From assembly GCA_021229015.1 (NCBI GenBank), contig CM037788.1, positions 54,883,145 through 54,947,144 on the forward strand: a stretch of DNA of 64,000 bases, read 5' to 3'. Every line of letters begins with the position of its first letter. Within the stretch, counting starts at the first letter, position 1. Of the stretch, positions 28,534-48,400 are shown piece after piece. The stretch comes from Solen grandis. Taxonomy: Eukaryota > Mollusca > Bivalvia > Adapedonta > Solenidae. Both the position numbers and the translations under genes were made by a program. The notes under the pieces were generated by a model, which worked only from the letters and a program-made list of their open reading frames with translations, was not told the origin of the DNA and did not search any database.

Positions 28534-28799
28534 GTACATTGTGGATCAAAGGTGAATAGCGATCCATTGGCTTTTTGAATTTCCATCGTCAAACAAAATT
28601 AAGACAGAATAGAAACTACAATAGCCCACATGACAGTGTTTGTGGTTGACTTCAATTGTAATTCAATGAATAGGTCCCCACTTATTTAAACAATCTACAA
28701 TAGGGATCAGCGTGTTGAAAGTATTCAAGATATACAGCTGATTTGCAGACATAATCTCGAACATCTACTTAAACATACATTATAGGGGTCATTTATTTG

Positions 28800-29345
28800 T
28801 TTGAGTGGATATGGAGAAGTAATACAATTTTAATATTTTCTCGAGGGCATATCGCGGTTGAAATTGTATTACTTTTGACATGAGAAAAAAAATCCAAAAT
28901 TCGCTCAACACAAACAGTCGTTATATTTTTATGCTAACTGATGAAAAAATTGGAAATATTTTGTGTATTCGATTTTATGTCACTGTTAACACACAGTATT
29001 TCATCAGTTTCACACGGAAGAATCGGTGTGAATCTTGACCATATAAGGGAACAAAGGGAGGCAACTAGTAATAACCAAAATGTTACATACCATAAATACC
29101 CCATTTTACCCCTTTTAATATGTAAAAAAGTAGTTCCAGCAGACAGATCACTCACAGTGTAGGTGATATGGACCTCATTTTACTGATACATAGAGTATAT
29201 ATTTGTTTCGAGTGGATATTGAATATATCTCATCGAGAAGTGATACAAAAAGTAGTTCTGGCAGATCTGTATCACTCACACTGTGGGGTCTGGATTTTAT
29301 GTCACTGTTAGAAAACAGTATTTTATCAGTTAGCATAAAATAAAA
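28800..29345. repeat. Cluster of inverted and direct repeats
   Basis: AGTAATACAATTTTAAT faces GAAATTGTATTACTTTTG. TTATGCTAACTGATGAAA near 28929 faces TATCAGTTAGCATAA near 29324. GATTTTATGTCACTGTTA occurs twice in the same direction. It looks like a decayed hairpin element; limits are approximate. Confidence 0.4.
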
Positions 29346-29893
29346 GCATTCATTATCTTAAATTTATAGAAAGGGCAGTTCATATTCCCAAAATCACCGT
29401 TAGAAATGAAAAAAAACATCTTTTTTTTCTTCAAAACATTTTGAAACCAGTTGAACCATTCCTATGCCCTAATCTATCAATCTGAGTAGTCTATAATTTA
29501 GACTACAAATTTTCAAAGTGCTGTTTTATTGAATGTGTACCTTAATTACATTTCATGATAGATGGAATACTTAACAGGTATCAATGAGATTTCATATTCA
29601 TTTATTATTCATGAAGAAATTGGCTAATTCTATTTTAAGAGACTTGAGTCTAAAATATAGAATAATGAGATTAATAAAGTAGTGCCCTTGAACAGCCCTT
29701 GGAACAACACTTTTATGCTGAGTTAAATACATGGGTAATCGCACCGTTACAACTTTAAACAACTATGGTATGTTGCGGCCGGGGATTTAACAAAACACCA
29801 CCTTTGACACAAGATGGATTCTCTAACTATACAACCCCCCAAAACAGCCTGCTGTCATAAAGAACAAACTTTGATTATTTCAAAACACTTTAT

Positions 29894-30155
29894 GGGTTTA
29901 ACGTCTCACCGGCAGTATTTCGGTAATTTGGGGCTGTTTACTTGAGACAGATATACAGTGCTGCTTTACTGCAGTAACAAGCTGTGGACATGTGGCATAC
30001 CACACCCAGCACGTTTTTTTTTACACAGGACCAACGAGTCCTGGAATTACCCCTGTATGTTGAGCGCCAAGCAATGGAGCTATACTATTACCATTTTTTT
30101 ACGACTTAGTCGCTGCTCGGGATTGAAACCCTCTCGCTCTTGCCACTCTGTCACA
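29894..30155 (-). mobile_element. tRNA-like SINE family B, reverse orientation
   Basis: Reads as reverse complement of family B: starts GGGTTTAACGTCTC, has TTGAGACAGATATACAGTGC, ATGTGGCATACCACACCCAG, TGAGCGCCAAGCAATGGAGC and ends near the reversed box B GGGATTGAAACCC and box A side. Near full length. Confidence 0.65.
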
Positions 30156-31104
30156 GGGGACGTTACATTTTTCTCGTTTCGACAATTCCAATGTTTCTAT
30201 CATCTCGACATTGAAACGTTTTTTTTTAAAGATGAGAAAATTTATAGATCTTAGACCCTTTACCACTGGCGCTAGAATTGCAAAAGTTTCATTGGAATCT
30301 TGATTATCAAAAACGTGTTTTGTGCGTTTGTCTTCTCCGGTACCGTATATTGAAACATGGTAAGGAACGGAATCTGGCATCACTTGATTACAACGGTTGT
30401 ATATGCTATCATAATATTCTTTGCATTTCTCCACTATCACTTTCCCTTTTGTGTGTGTGTGGGGGGGGGTCGATTTTGAATCAAGCTGATTGAATGACGT
30501 GAAATTGGCATCAAAAAATTGCGGGATATTGCATGCATAGATGTTTTACGTCATCCAATCAGAATGAAAAAAAAAAAAAACTGGAAATAATGGTGGAGCA
30601 GACTTACACAAATTTTTGACATTTCAATTATTACTTCAAGGTTGCCTTTTAGCAATGATTCGTTATTCCATGTGTTAACTGAATACCAGACTGATCAAAA
30701 CGATTATGGTAGCATACATTTTTAAATATTACGACCTCCGTAATCAAATAATTCAGATTCCATTATTTACCATTTTCAATTTGCAGTACAGAGGGACAAT
30801 GAATTTGCAATTCTGCCATTCTTGTACAAGTGCCTTTTACGTCATGAATATTCATGTACCAATTAATGATTTGGTGTATACAGTTTTTAGAAATTAAAAA
30901 CGGTGAAATATTTATGGATTTTCTTTGTTATGCAGATTGGGTAGAATCTGAGCTATATCATATGAGCAAATAGGATACCCTGAGCTGTCTGATTTGGGTC
31001 TTCTCTGTCAAAATGTGACAAAGGATTAAAATTAGTGAATTCGGGAAAATCTCAAGAATTTTTGTGTGAAATGCAAGACTGTCGTGGGTTTTAAACTCCT
31101 CAAC

Positions 31105-31684
31105 CCGGTGTAACAGCCAAGATTTTCCCCCAGTCAGTTTTTTCCCCACCCAGTCTGTTTCCCCCCCCCCTCTTTTTTAAAATTTTTTTAAGGTTTCTGA
31201 GGTGGGGAAATTCTGGCCTAGTCAGTTTTTTCCCCCCTGTCATTTAGATTGTATTGATTGTGGAGAAATTCTGGACCAGTCAGTTTTTTCCCCCCTATCC
31301 TATATATTGTGCGTGTGGTGGGGAAAGGCCGGATCCTATATATTGTTCGTGATGTTGGGGAAATTCTGGACCAGTCAGTTTTCCCCCCCCCTATCCAATA
31401 TATTGTGCGTGATGGTGGGGAAATTCTGGCCTTGTCAGTTTTTTCCCCCCTGTCATTTACATCGTATTGATGGTGGGGAAATTCTGACCAGTCAGTTTTT
31501 TCCCCCGTCATTTAGATTGTTCTTGATGGTGGGGGAAATTCTGGACCAGTCAGTTTTTTCCCCCCTATCCTATATATTGTGCTTGATGGTGGGGAAATTT
31601 TGGCCTAGTCAGTCCCCCCCCCCCCCCCTGTCATTTAGATTGTATTGATGGTGTTGAAATTCTTGACCAGTCATTTTTTATTTT

Positions 31685-31728
<44 letters not shown>

Positions 31729-32044
31729 AAATTGACTGGTCAAAACTTTCCCCACCATCAAGAACAATCTAAATGACAGACGGGGGGGGGGGGGGACTGA
31801 CTAGGCCAGAATTTCCCAACCTCAGAAACCTTAAAAAATTTTAAAAAAAGAGGGGGAAAAAACTGACTGGGTGGGGAAAAACCTGACTAGTTAGTTTTTT
31901 CCCCCGGGGGAAAAATCTGACTAGTCAGTTTCTTCCCCGGGGAAAAACCTGACCAGTCAGTTTCTTCCCCGGGGAAAATCCTGACCAGTCAGTTTTTTCC
32001 CCGGGGAAGAAACTGACTGGGGAAAAACTTGACGGTTACACCGG
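31105..32044. mobile_element. Foldback-type element, second shorter copy
   Basis: Outer ends CCGGTGTAAC and GTTACACCGG match the copy at 11153-13527, and the arms carry the same GGGGAAATTCTGG / CCAGTCAGTTTTTTCCCCC units. AAAATTTTTTTAAGGTTTC near 31185 faces its reverse complement near 31822. A poly-T run followed by about 40 G at 31677-31727 marks the centre. No gene inside. Confidence 0.8.
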
Positions 32045-32402
32045 GAATACAAAACCCTGAACTTTCTTATATATTACGAGTCTTTAAACACCAGCGTTGA
32101 TACAAGCACACTTTTTACTGGACAAATACACCCCCATCTCCCCCGAATGCTATTACTTAATGACCGTATCTTCCCCTCACTAACAGATTTGATCATTTAC
32201 AATAGATAAGAAATGGTTAATAATAATTTTACTTATTGCTTTCTTTTTTGTTATTTGTGCCTTTCAATACCGATTTATGTTGATGTTAGGACAACTATTA
32301 CAGGCTATACAATATGCTCCTTTTTTTATCAAAGGATATGAAAAAATCAAGTCAAGAAGGACTTAGACAACCACAAGAAAAAATGCAACCATTAATTTAA
32401 AT

Positions 32403-32408
32403 TTTATT
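32403..32408 (-). promoter_or_regulatory. Candidate polyadenylation signal for the Aurora gene
   Basis: AATAAA on the minus strand, about 2.4 kb beyond the Aurora stop codon. It would give a long 3' untranslated region. Weak: the region is AT-rich and such hexamers occur by chance. Confidence 0.2.
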
Positions 32409-34830
32409 TTTACATATCGTATTTCAAATTTCCTTTCATACAATGGTGAACAGTTTACACAAGGATTGAGAAAAGATCTGTAACATATATGCTATTGCTT
32501 GTTTACACAACTATGTACAAAACAAAAAAGGACATCCAAGTAAGTATTATAGAAAGAAAAAGCACAAATGGAAAACACATCCAATCTATATCACACTGCT
32601 TACACAAAACATAAAACAGGAATATGCTAAAATAACAAAGCCCATTTGGCCCATTTGTAATATTCAACTTCATCAAATCAATAAATCTAATGTTGATGAC
32701 TGGAAACTCCCCAACTTCCTTAGAAAACCTTGACTAGGCTCACTAATGCGTCACTTTAAGAAAATATAAACCACTCTCATATTTTCTCATCCATCACAAA
32801 AGACTGTCAAATTTCATTGGTACTTATTTTAAAGTGGACACTTGCTGTATATTAGAAAAACCGTATGTACACCAAGCAAAAGTTAAAACATAGACAATAG
32901 GGTCATCATTAAACTATCTTTATTTACTGTGCTCCTACCCAGAATTTTTTTAAATGCATAGGGATGGATTTATGACAATAGCAAAGCTGAATGACCTTCA
33001 AGATGAACATATTACCATACTGTATGTTCTAAATATTGTCTACTAATGTCTTATTTTCCCAATAAACCTCGATGAAAGTTGACCCTTTCTATGCATAATA
33101 CAAACATAACACATTTTGTAAAGAAAAAAATCAGAGGAAAACCCGTTTGGTCCATCAGTGCACAGCAAACAAAAATAATAAAATGCTGGCCTTGACTGGT
33201 TCTGTCAATTGTTACATAATAGACAACTGTTCAGCTGACAGAGATTCATTCTGTTACCAGTCCCGTTTGATTACACAAATATTGCCTAAGAAAATGACAA
33301 TTATTGAGCTCACAAATTTAAATGAACACATGAAAAAAATATTAACAGATCATGGATTTTGGTATAAGGCACTTTGATAGTTTGGTAGACTTTTCAGAAA
33401 TACTTGCCGCTATCAAGTATTGAAGCACTAAACATTTGAAACAAGTTCCTGAACAAAAGCAGTAACTTAATTTTTTGTTTACGATAGAAGTCTTAACTGT
33501 GAAGATTTCGGACATGACTTGAAAAAGTCTTACAGTATTTTTAAATAAACTATTTATATGACATGCATAACTTCACTAGTTTTAAATTCAATCACCGTAA
33601 CAGAACTTCATAGAAGTGTCAACAGCAAGGCAGAGATTTACATACATTTAATTTAAAATAGGGTCAACTTAAGTAAGGAATCATGATTAAACACCATATA
33701 GCAAATGAGTAACATTATTCTGAAAGAGCAATTGCATGGATTTAAAGTTGGAAATTTAAAAAAATTGAAAACCTTGATTTTAGCCATATTTATAGTTTTA
33801 TATATAGGTAAGAAGTCATTTGGCAATCAGAAAAAAACTCAAGTTCAGGAAAATTCTTGAAAACTTTTATCCATGCAATTGAACTTTAGTCTTCTTTATC
33901 TATTCCTCTTAAAATATAATGCATGAGCATTCACCCCTGTCCTGCCATACTATCTGCATCAGTTCTACGGATATACTGCCAGTCATATATTTTGTCAGGA
34001 TCAACTACATTAACCCATTTGACAAGGAAATCAAGCATGCACAGTTCATTCATACGCAGTCAATAAATAACACAGCACAAAGATTCAGCATCAAGAGAGA
34101 AGCACTCCCTGCCTGGCATCAACCATTTTGTCCTCTCTGCTTGAACTCATTTTTCCAAGTACATCATTGCTGTTGCTTTATTCCACTTGAATCCCTAAAT
34201 CTCTTGTATAATAACTTTTGTATTTTTCATATTATATTTTAAAATTTATATTACTTTTTTTGAAAATACATTTTACAGATCTCTGAACATCAGAATTAAT
34301 TCCAATTAAAGGTCTAACAGAGATTTTTGAAATCTCAAGACAATAATAACATAACTAAACAGCTTGTAAATCTGTCATAATACAAGAGGGGAAACTTGGA
34401 AAATTTTGTGAAAGGTATGTACAACTGAAATCTGAAAGACTTCCAACAATCATTATCTAATTGAACTCAATCAAATGACTGACTTAAAGTGCTCACACAG
34501 CCTCCATAAATAAAAAAAAAAAAAAAAAAAGGAGGAAAAATGGAAGAAAGAACATTCAGCCATTAATGCATCTCAATATTGACACATTTTTTGATATTGA
34601 CACACGTTAATGGTAAGATAATGTGACAAAAAACTGCAAACACATCTAGTTTTCAGACTCCTTTAAACATGCCCCTGGTTGATGATTGTTTATCTTTTTA
34701 AGGGGCATTTTTTAAAAAAACAAAACAAAAAAAACCCATTTTCCCTACTTAAAAAAAAAAAAAAAATCCTTCTGAGTTTGGCTGTGCAAGGAATATCACT
34801 AAATGCTTTGATATACAGATAGGTGTGGCA

Positions 34831-42249
<7,419 letters not shown>

Positions 42250-42271
42250 CTGAAAACACACAGAACAGATA

Positions 42272-42371
42272 NNNNNNNNNNNNNNNNNNNNNNNNNNNNN
42301 NNNNNNNNNNNNNNNNNNNNNNNNNNNNNNNNNNNNNNNNNNNNNNNNNNNNNNNNNNNNNNNNNNNNNNN
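42272..42371. other. Assembly gap of 100 N
   Basis: Exactly 100 N bases, a conventional placeholder for a gap of unknown size. The Aurora gene's first exons (minus strand) and the CLC gene's first exons (plus strand) are both missing on this side, so both starts and the shared upstream region should lie in it. Confidence 0.95.
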
Positions 42372-42424
42372 TGCCTATGATATAAATTCAGACTGTTTAT
42401 GTTCCTCACTGTTCTTTATTTCAG

Positions 42425-45400
42425 GAGAAACTTTATTTCGCGGGAGCTGCAGCAGGGGTTGCGTCTGCTTTTGGCGCCCCTGTGGGGGGTCTGCTCTTCT
42501 CCATGGAGGAAGTGTCATCATTCTGGACAGTCACGCTGTCTTGGCAGATTTTCTTCTGCTGCATTGTGTCAACATTCACCACTGATCTTTTCAACTCCGC
42601 ATTCATGGACTTTGAGTACACAGGAAATTTTGGGGAGTTTAAGACCAACAGATATATCCTGTTTGAGGTTTGTCTTTACATGTTTTATATGGAGTTTGAG
42701 TTCTTTGATCTATATCTCCTTCTTATGTTTTTAGCTCACCTGAGCACGTGTGCTCAGGATGAGCTTTTAGGATCGATGAATGTCCGTCGTCCGTCCGTCC
42801 GTCCGTCCGTCCGTCCGTCCGAGCCAACATACAAGAGTTATGAGCTTCATTTTGTAGTTGAAAAAAGAACAAAACCTCTTAAAATTTATTTTAGGAGCTA
42901 TTTTTGCCATTTTAGGAGCTATTTTTGCATACGGACTTTGGCCCAGGGAAGGTTTAAGGGTTAGGGTTAGACTTAAATATTAAATGTTGGTACGTCCGTC
43001 CGTCCGTCCGTCCGTCCGTCCGTCCGTCCGTCCGTCCGTCGTCCGTCGTCCACAATTTGTTCGTTTGCACTCTAGCATCTTCATTTTATGAGCAATTATC
43101 TTCAAACTTTATATCAATGTTTATGACCATAAAATCTCGGCCAAGTTCGATTATGGCTGATATCGGAACATTAGGTCAGGAGTTATGCCCCTTTTAAAAT
43201 TCAAAAAAGCCAGATTTCACATTGTTTGCACTCTAGCATCTTCATTTCATGAGCAATTATCTTCAAACTTTATATCAATGTTTATGACCATAAAATCTCG
43301 GCCAAGTTCGATTATGGCTGATATCGGAACATTAGGTCAGGAGTTATGCCCCTTTTAAAATTAAAAAAGCCAGATTTCACATTGTTTGCACTCTAGCATC
43401 TTCATTTCATGAGCAGTTATCTTCAAACTTTATATCAATGTTTATAACCATAAAATCACGACCAAGTTCGATTGTGGCTGATATCGTACCATTAGGTCAG
43501 GAGTTAAGCCCCTTTTAATATTCAAAAAATGCCATATTTCAAGTTGTTTACACTCTAGCATCTTCATCTTTTGAGCAATCATCTTCAAACTTTATGGCAA
43601 TGCTTATGACCATAAGGTCTGATTGAGTTTGATTATGACTGAGATCAGTTGATTAGGTCAGGAGTTAAGCTCCTTTTAATATAAAAAAATGCCAATCACT
43701 TGTTTACACTCTAGCATCTTCATCTTTTGAGCAATCATCTTCAAACTTTATGACAATGCTTATGACCATAAGGTCTCGATTGAGTTCGATTATGGCTGAG
43801 ATCCGTCAATTTGGTCAGGAGTTATGCCCCTTTTAATAAAAAAAAAAGCCATATTTCACGTTGTTTACACTCTAGCATCTTAAATTTATGACATTGTTAA
43901 TGACCATAATGTCTCGATTGAGTTCAATTGTGGCTGAGATGGGTCATTTAGGTCAGGAGTTATGCCCCTTTTAATACAAAAAATGCAAGATTTCACTTTG
44001 TTTATTCTCTACCAACTTCATTTTTTTAACAATCATTTTTAAACTTTAAGGCAATGTTTATGCCCATAATCTCACAATCGGGTTCAATTATAACTGATAT
44101 TGACTTGTAAATTTAGGAGTTATGCCCATTTCACCATAAAAAAAGCCAGATTTCACTTTTACACTCAAGCATCTTTATTTCTTAAGCAATCATCTTTCTC
44201 AGGTGAGCGACCAAGGGCCATCTTGGCCCTCTTGTTTACCTTTACCAGGTCTTCTTCAGGGCCATACTTATTTTGATCTTATCATATTATATTGAAGCCC
44301 CTTGGTGTGTATCATGCCACTTGATACTGTATCTCTCAGAAATGCATGAAAAACTCTCTGTTAGATATAAACTGCAGAAAAGACCTATTGGCAATCCAGC
44401 AATGTTGAAACAATGCACATACAGGTATAAACAAAGCTCAAGAAAAACAACCAACAATATATTTTAATGTTGGTAGAACTTTACCCAGTATATATTCAGC
44501 TTTGATTTAGAAAAAAAAATATGTTGACTGTCCATTGGCCCAACCATCTGATATTCCTGTTTCCTTTTCCTAAGTTACAATTCTTGATGCCAAATGAACA
44601 TTACAGAGAGAAAAGACAGCAGCATATTGGAGGCTTTGTGTAAAACTATTGTAACTTCTTCTTTACTTGTATGTAGTTACCATAGTTTTGTACCTTACAT
44701 TTGATATGAAATACCAAGTCTGCTTGTGTGTCTGCAGATAGACCAAGGTGTGGATGTGAACATCGTCATGTTCCTGCCGACAATGATCATAGGAATCATC
44801 GGAGGGATCCTGGGGGCTGCCTTCACCATCATGAACCTCAAGATAACGAGGCTACGGAAAAACCTGCTGCACAGAATACAGAGGGAGTGGGTGCAGAAGC
44901 TGGTCCGATTGTTTGAACCGTGCTTGATTATGGTAAGATGATGATGATGATGATGATGATAGGATGGTGATGATCCAGTGAGGAAATTTAGCATGTCAAG
45001 GGTTAAATAAGGTGCCCAGGGTGTTAGATAAGGTCATACAAGATAAGATTTTCCAACACGACTATCTTTAATTACATGTAAGGAATTGTCTGTCTAGTTG
45101 TAGAGAAATACGTGTTTGTTTGTGATCTGATTTCAGGTGATTGTGACCATATTCTCCATCCTCATACCGGCTGCCTTCAGATGCACCAATTTTACCTGTA
45201 TGGACGGAAATTCAACTAAGAATATTGTGTAAGTGCAATATAGTGTGACAAAATAGAATATACCATATAGAGCTGTCTGATCTGGGTCTGCCCTCTATGC
45301 ATATGTGTTAAAATGAGTCCACATGAGGGGTTGATGAGTAATAAACTCATTGTATGACATTCATCAGACTAAACCTTTCTACTGAGATATGCCATTTTAC

Positions 45401-48400
45401 ACTGAGTCAGACTAGTGAAAATTTCAAATATAGATCAGACGCAATCCTTAGTCTTTACAGGGCTGTGTTGCTAAGACAAAAAGTCACTTCTTGATGATGG
45501 AAAAAAAAAATAACCCTGTTTATCATGGTGAAAGGCACACCCCTTCTAAAATCCTGAATTATCTGGGAAAATTGTGTCTAATTTGCAAGTGTATATGGTA
45601 CATTGTAAAAAAAAAAAAAAAAAAAAAAAATGAACTTCTGATATTCTGATCATGGTGGAATTCCACCAACATTTCATAGTGCTAAGTTTTTTTCTCTAAT
45701 GAAAATACACAAATATTTCATTTCTTATCCAGTATTGTTAGTTATTAAGGTAATAACTCATTTCAGCTTAGTCCTTTACTTGAATATTTCTATTTCAGTA
45801 TTACTTTGTGCTAAATATTGTTGGTGGAATTCAAGCCATATCATATACAAATGACTTCAACTTCTCTGAGACTCTAGTATACAGAACCGTACAGTGAACC
45901 CTGTGTCAAATTATTCAAATAGAATTAACATGGCAAAAACATAAAACAAATAAATTTTCTTACTGTTATGACTTTTTAGCTTACCTGAGCACTTGTGCTC
46001 GGGTGAGCTTTTGTGATTGCCTTTTGTCCGTCGTGCGTCGTCCGTCGTACGTCGTCCGTCGTCAACAATTGCTTGTGAACACTCTAGAGGCCACAGTTTT
46101 GGCCCAATCTTCATGAAACTTGGTCAGGATGTTTGTCTACATGATATCTCGGATGAGTTCAAAATTGGGTCATGTGGGGTCAAAAACTAGGTCACCAGGT
46201 CAAATCTTAGAAAAACCTTGTGAACACTCTACAGGCCACAGTAATGACCCAATCTTCATGAAACTTGGTCAGGATGTTTGTCTACATGATATCTCGGATG
46301 AGTTCGAAATTGGGTCATGTGGGGTCAAAAACTAGGTCACCAGGTCAAATCTTAGAAAAAGCTTGTGAACACTCTACAGGCCACAGTTTTGGCCCAATCT
46401 TCATAAAATTTGGTCAGGATGTTTGTCTACATGATATCTCAGATGAGTTTGAAATTGGGTCACATGGGGTCAAAAACTAGGTCACCAGGAAAAATCTTAG
46501 AAAAACATTTTGAACTCTCTAGAGGCCACAGTTTTAGCCCAATCTTCAATAGATTTGGTCAGGATGTTTGTCTAATTGATATATTGGATGAGTTTGAAAA
46601 TGAATCACATGAGGTTAAAAACTAGGTTAGAAAAACACTTTTAGATGCCAGATTTTTTGTCATTATGCCTAACACAGCCATCTTACTCAGGTGAGCGACA
46701 CAGGGCCATCTTGGCCCTCTTGTTTATTTTTTATTTCTAATCTATATGTCATTACCGGTATGTGTTTGTTTTTATTCTAATCTATACTGTATTGTTATGT
46801 ATCAACTAACTATTTTACTGTTTCTCTTAATGCTTAATACGTACATAAAATTATGTTATGTATTTCAATGTTTTAGTATTCTAACAATTTGATTTAACAC
46901 TTGATTATTTAACTTGTTTCAGAGAGGGATGTTTTAACGACACCCGCAACACGATGCATGTAGACCAGTATGTGGTTAGGTACACATGTCCTAAAGGCAG
47001 TGTATGGCAGGTCAACAGCACCAACTATTACACCAACGGCACCTACAATGAAGGTATCTGTGTTGTTCTGTAGAATCAGTCTTTCATGTTGTGTTGTGTT
47101 GTGTTGTTTTGTAAAATGGCTATGGTTTGGTTATATATCCTAGCCTTTTCTTGTAAAATTTGTCATTTTATGTATTTATTTATTTTCAGGTGTTGTTGAA
47201 ATTGTTGTTTACCAGTTGTAATATTTTTGTTAATGCATGTTTTAAATTTGTATATTGATTCTGTAAAATGAATCATAATTATGTAGAATTGGTCTTTGAC
47301 AAATGTTACCCATTATAATTAAGGACATAACAGAACTCACGAATTTAAGTGATATGCGCATGTTTTGCACAGCACAAGAATAGATGTTTTGCAATACATA
47401 ATATGTTTTAGAATAAATTTACAGATAGCACTCTACATTAACTTGCATCTATTCAGGGAATTGTTACTCTTAGCTTGAGTTTTATGACTATTTACTATGC
47501 TTGCCGCTGCCATCCATTCTAAAGACATATTTAAATCCATTGTAATTAAAGCATAAAACACAGATAAGAAAATGGAGCAATTGATTAAAGTAAATAAAAT
47601 GTAAACATTTTATTTCTTTCAGTCATGATAGGTCATAGAAAAAAATGATTTTTTTGTAATTTTATCTTTTTCTGGCTTCGTTATTTTTTGTGTCCAGTAA
47701 AAGAAATAGCCATATATCTTTTCTGTGATTTGATCAGACGTGCCTTTTTGAAATGAGGTAATACTTAAGATTAATTGAAGTGTATGTCACAGAATATGCA
47801 TTGAACATTGAATATTTGTACCTTGCCTAAACTGAGACGAGACTTCTGTGAACTGTTTGCTAGTTGCCTCCCTGCTGTTCGGTACGTTGGAAAATGCTGT
47901 GACGTTTCTCTTCTCTCGAGACACCCATCTGGAGTTCAACTACCCGGCCCTGTTCTCTGTCCTACCTTTCTACTTCCTGGCCGTATCTTGGGCCTGCAGC
48001 ACAGCAGTGTCATGTGGTGCTCTTGTACCCATGTTGTAAGTGTCGCATAAATCCATTGCTTAACCCCTTACCTCATGAATATTCATGTACAGTTTATGAT
48101 TTGATGAATACTTATTTAATTTTAAATGGTAAATAAAACAGTATTAGTGTTTTCCTTTGCAATGCAGACTATATAGAATCTGAGCTACAATATTGTATGA
48201 GCAAACAGAGGAGACCCTGATAAGAAGAGCCGCCTGATCTTGGTCTACTATTTGCCAATGTCAAATTTCAGTTTATTCTCTATAACTTTAAAAGAACTTA
48301 ATGTTTTTGAATTATATTTGGCTTGTAAAAAAAGGACAGATTTGATTTAGGTTACAATCCAATAAATCTTAATGGAGTTGCAGCTCTTTTTACCACAATT

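Larger units (their letters stand above)
26228..34830. other. Intergenic region, no host gene seen
   Basis: Between the stop of the unrecognised gene and the last Aurora exon I find only AT-rich sequence and repeats, listed separately. 27079-28289 shows nothing beyond A/T-rich sequence. 32045-34830 is AT-rich and may be the Aurora 3' untranslated region. The open frames here are short, uncodon-like and overlap repeats. Confidence 0.6.

Noticed and set aside
46120..46625. Three overlapping 71-residue frames of near-identical sequence
   Set aside because: Product of 145-bp non-coding tandem units; frame changes from unit to unit.
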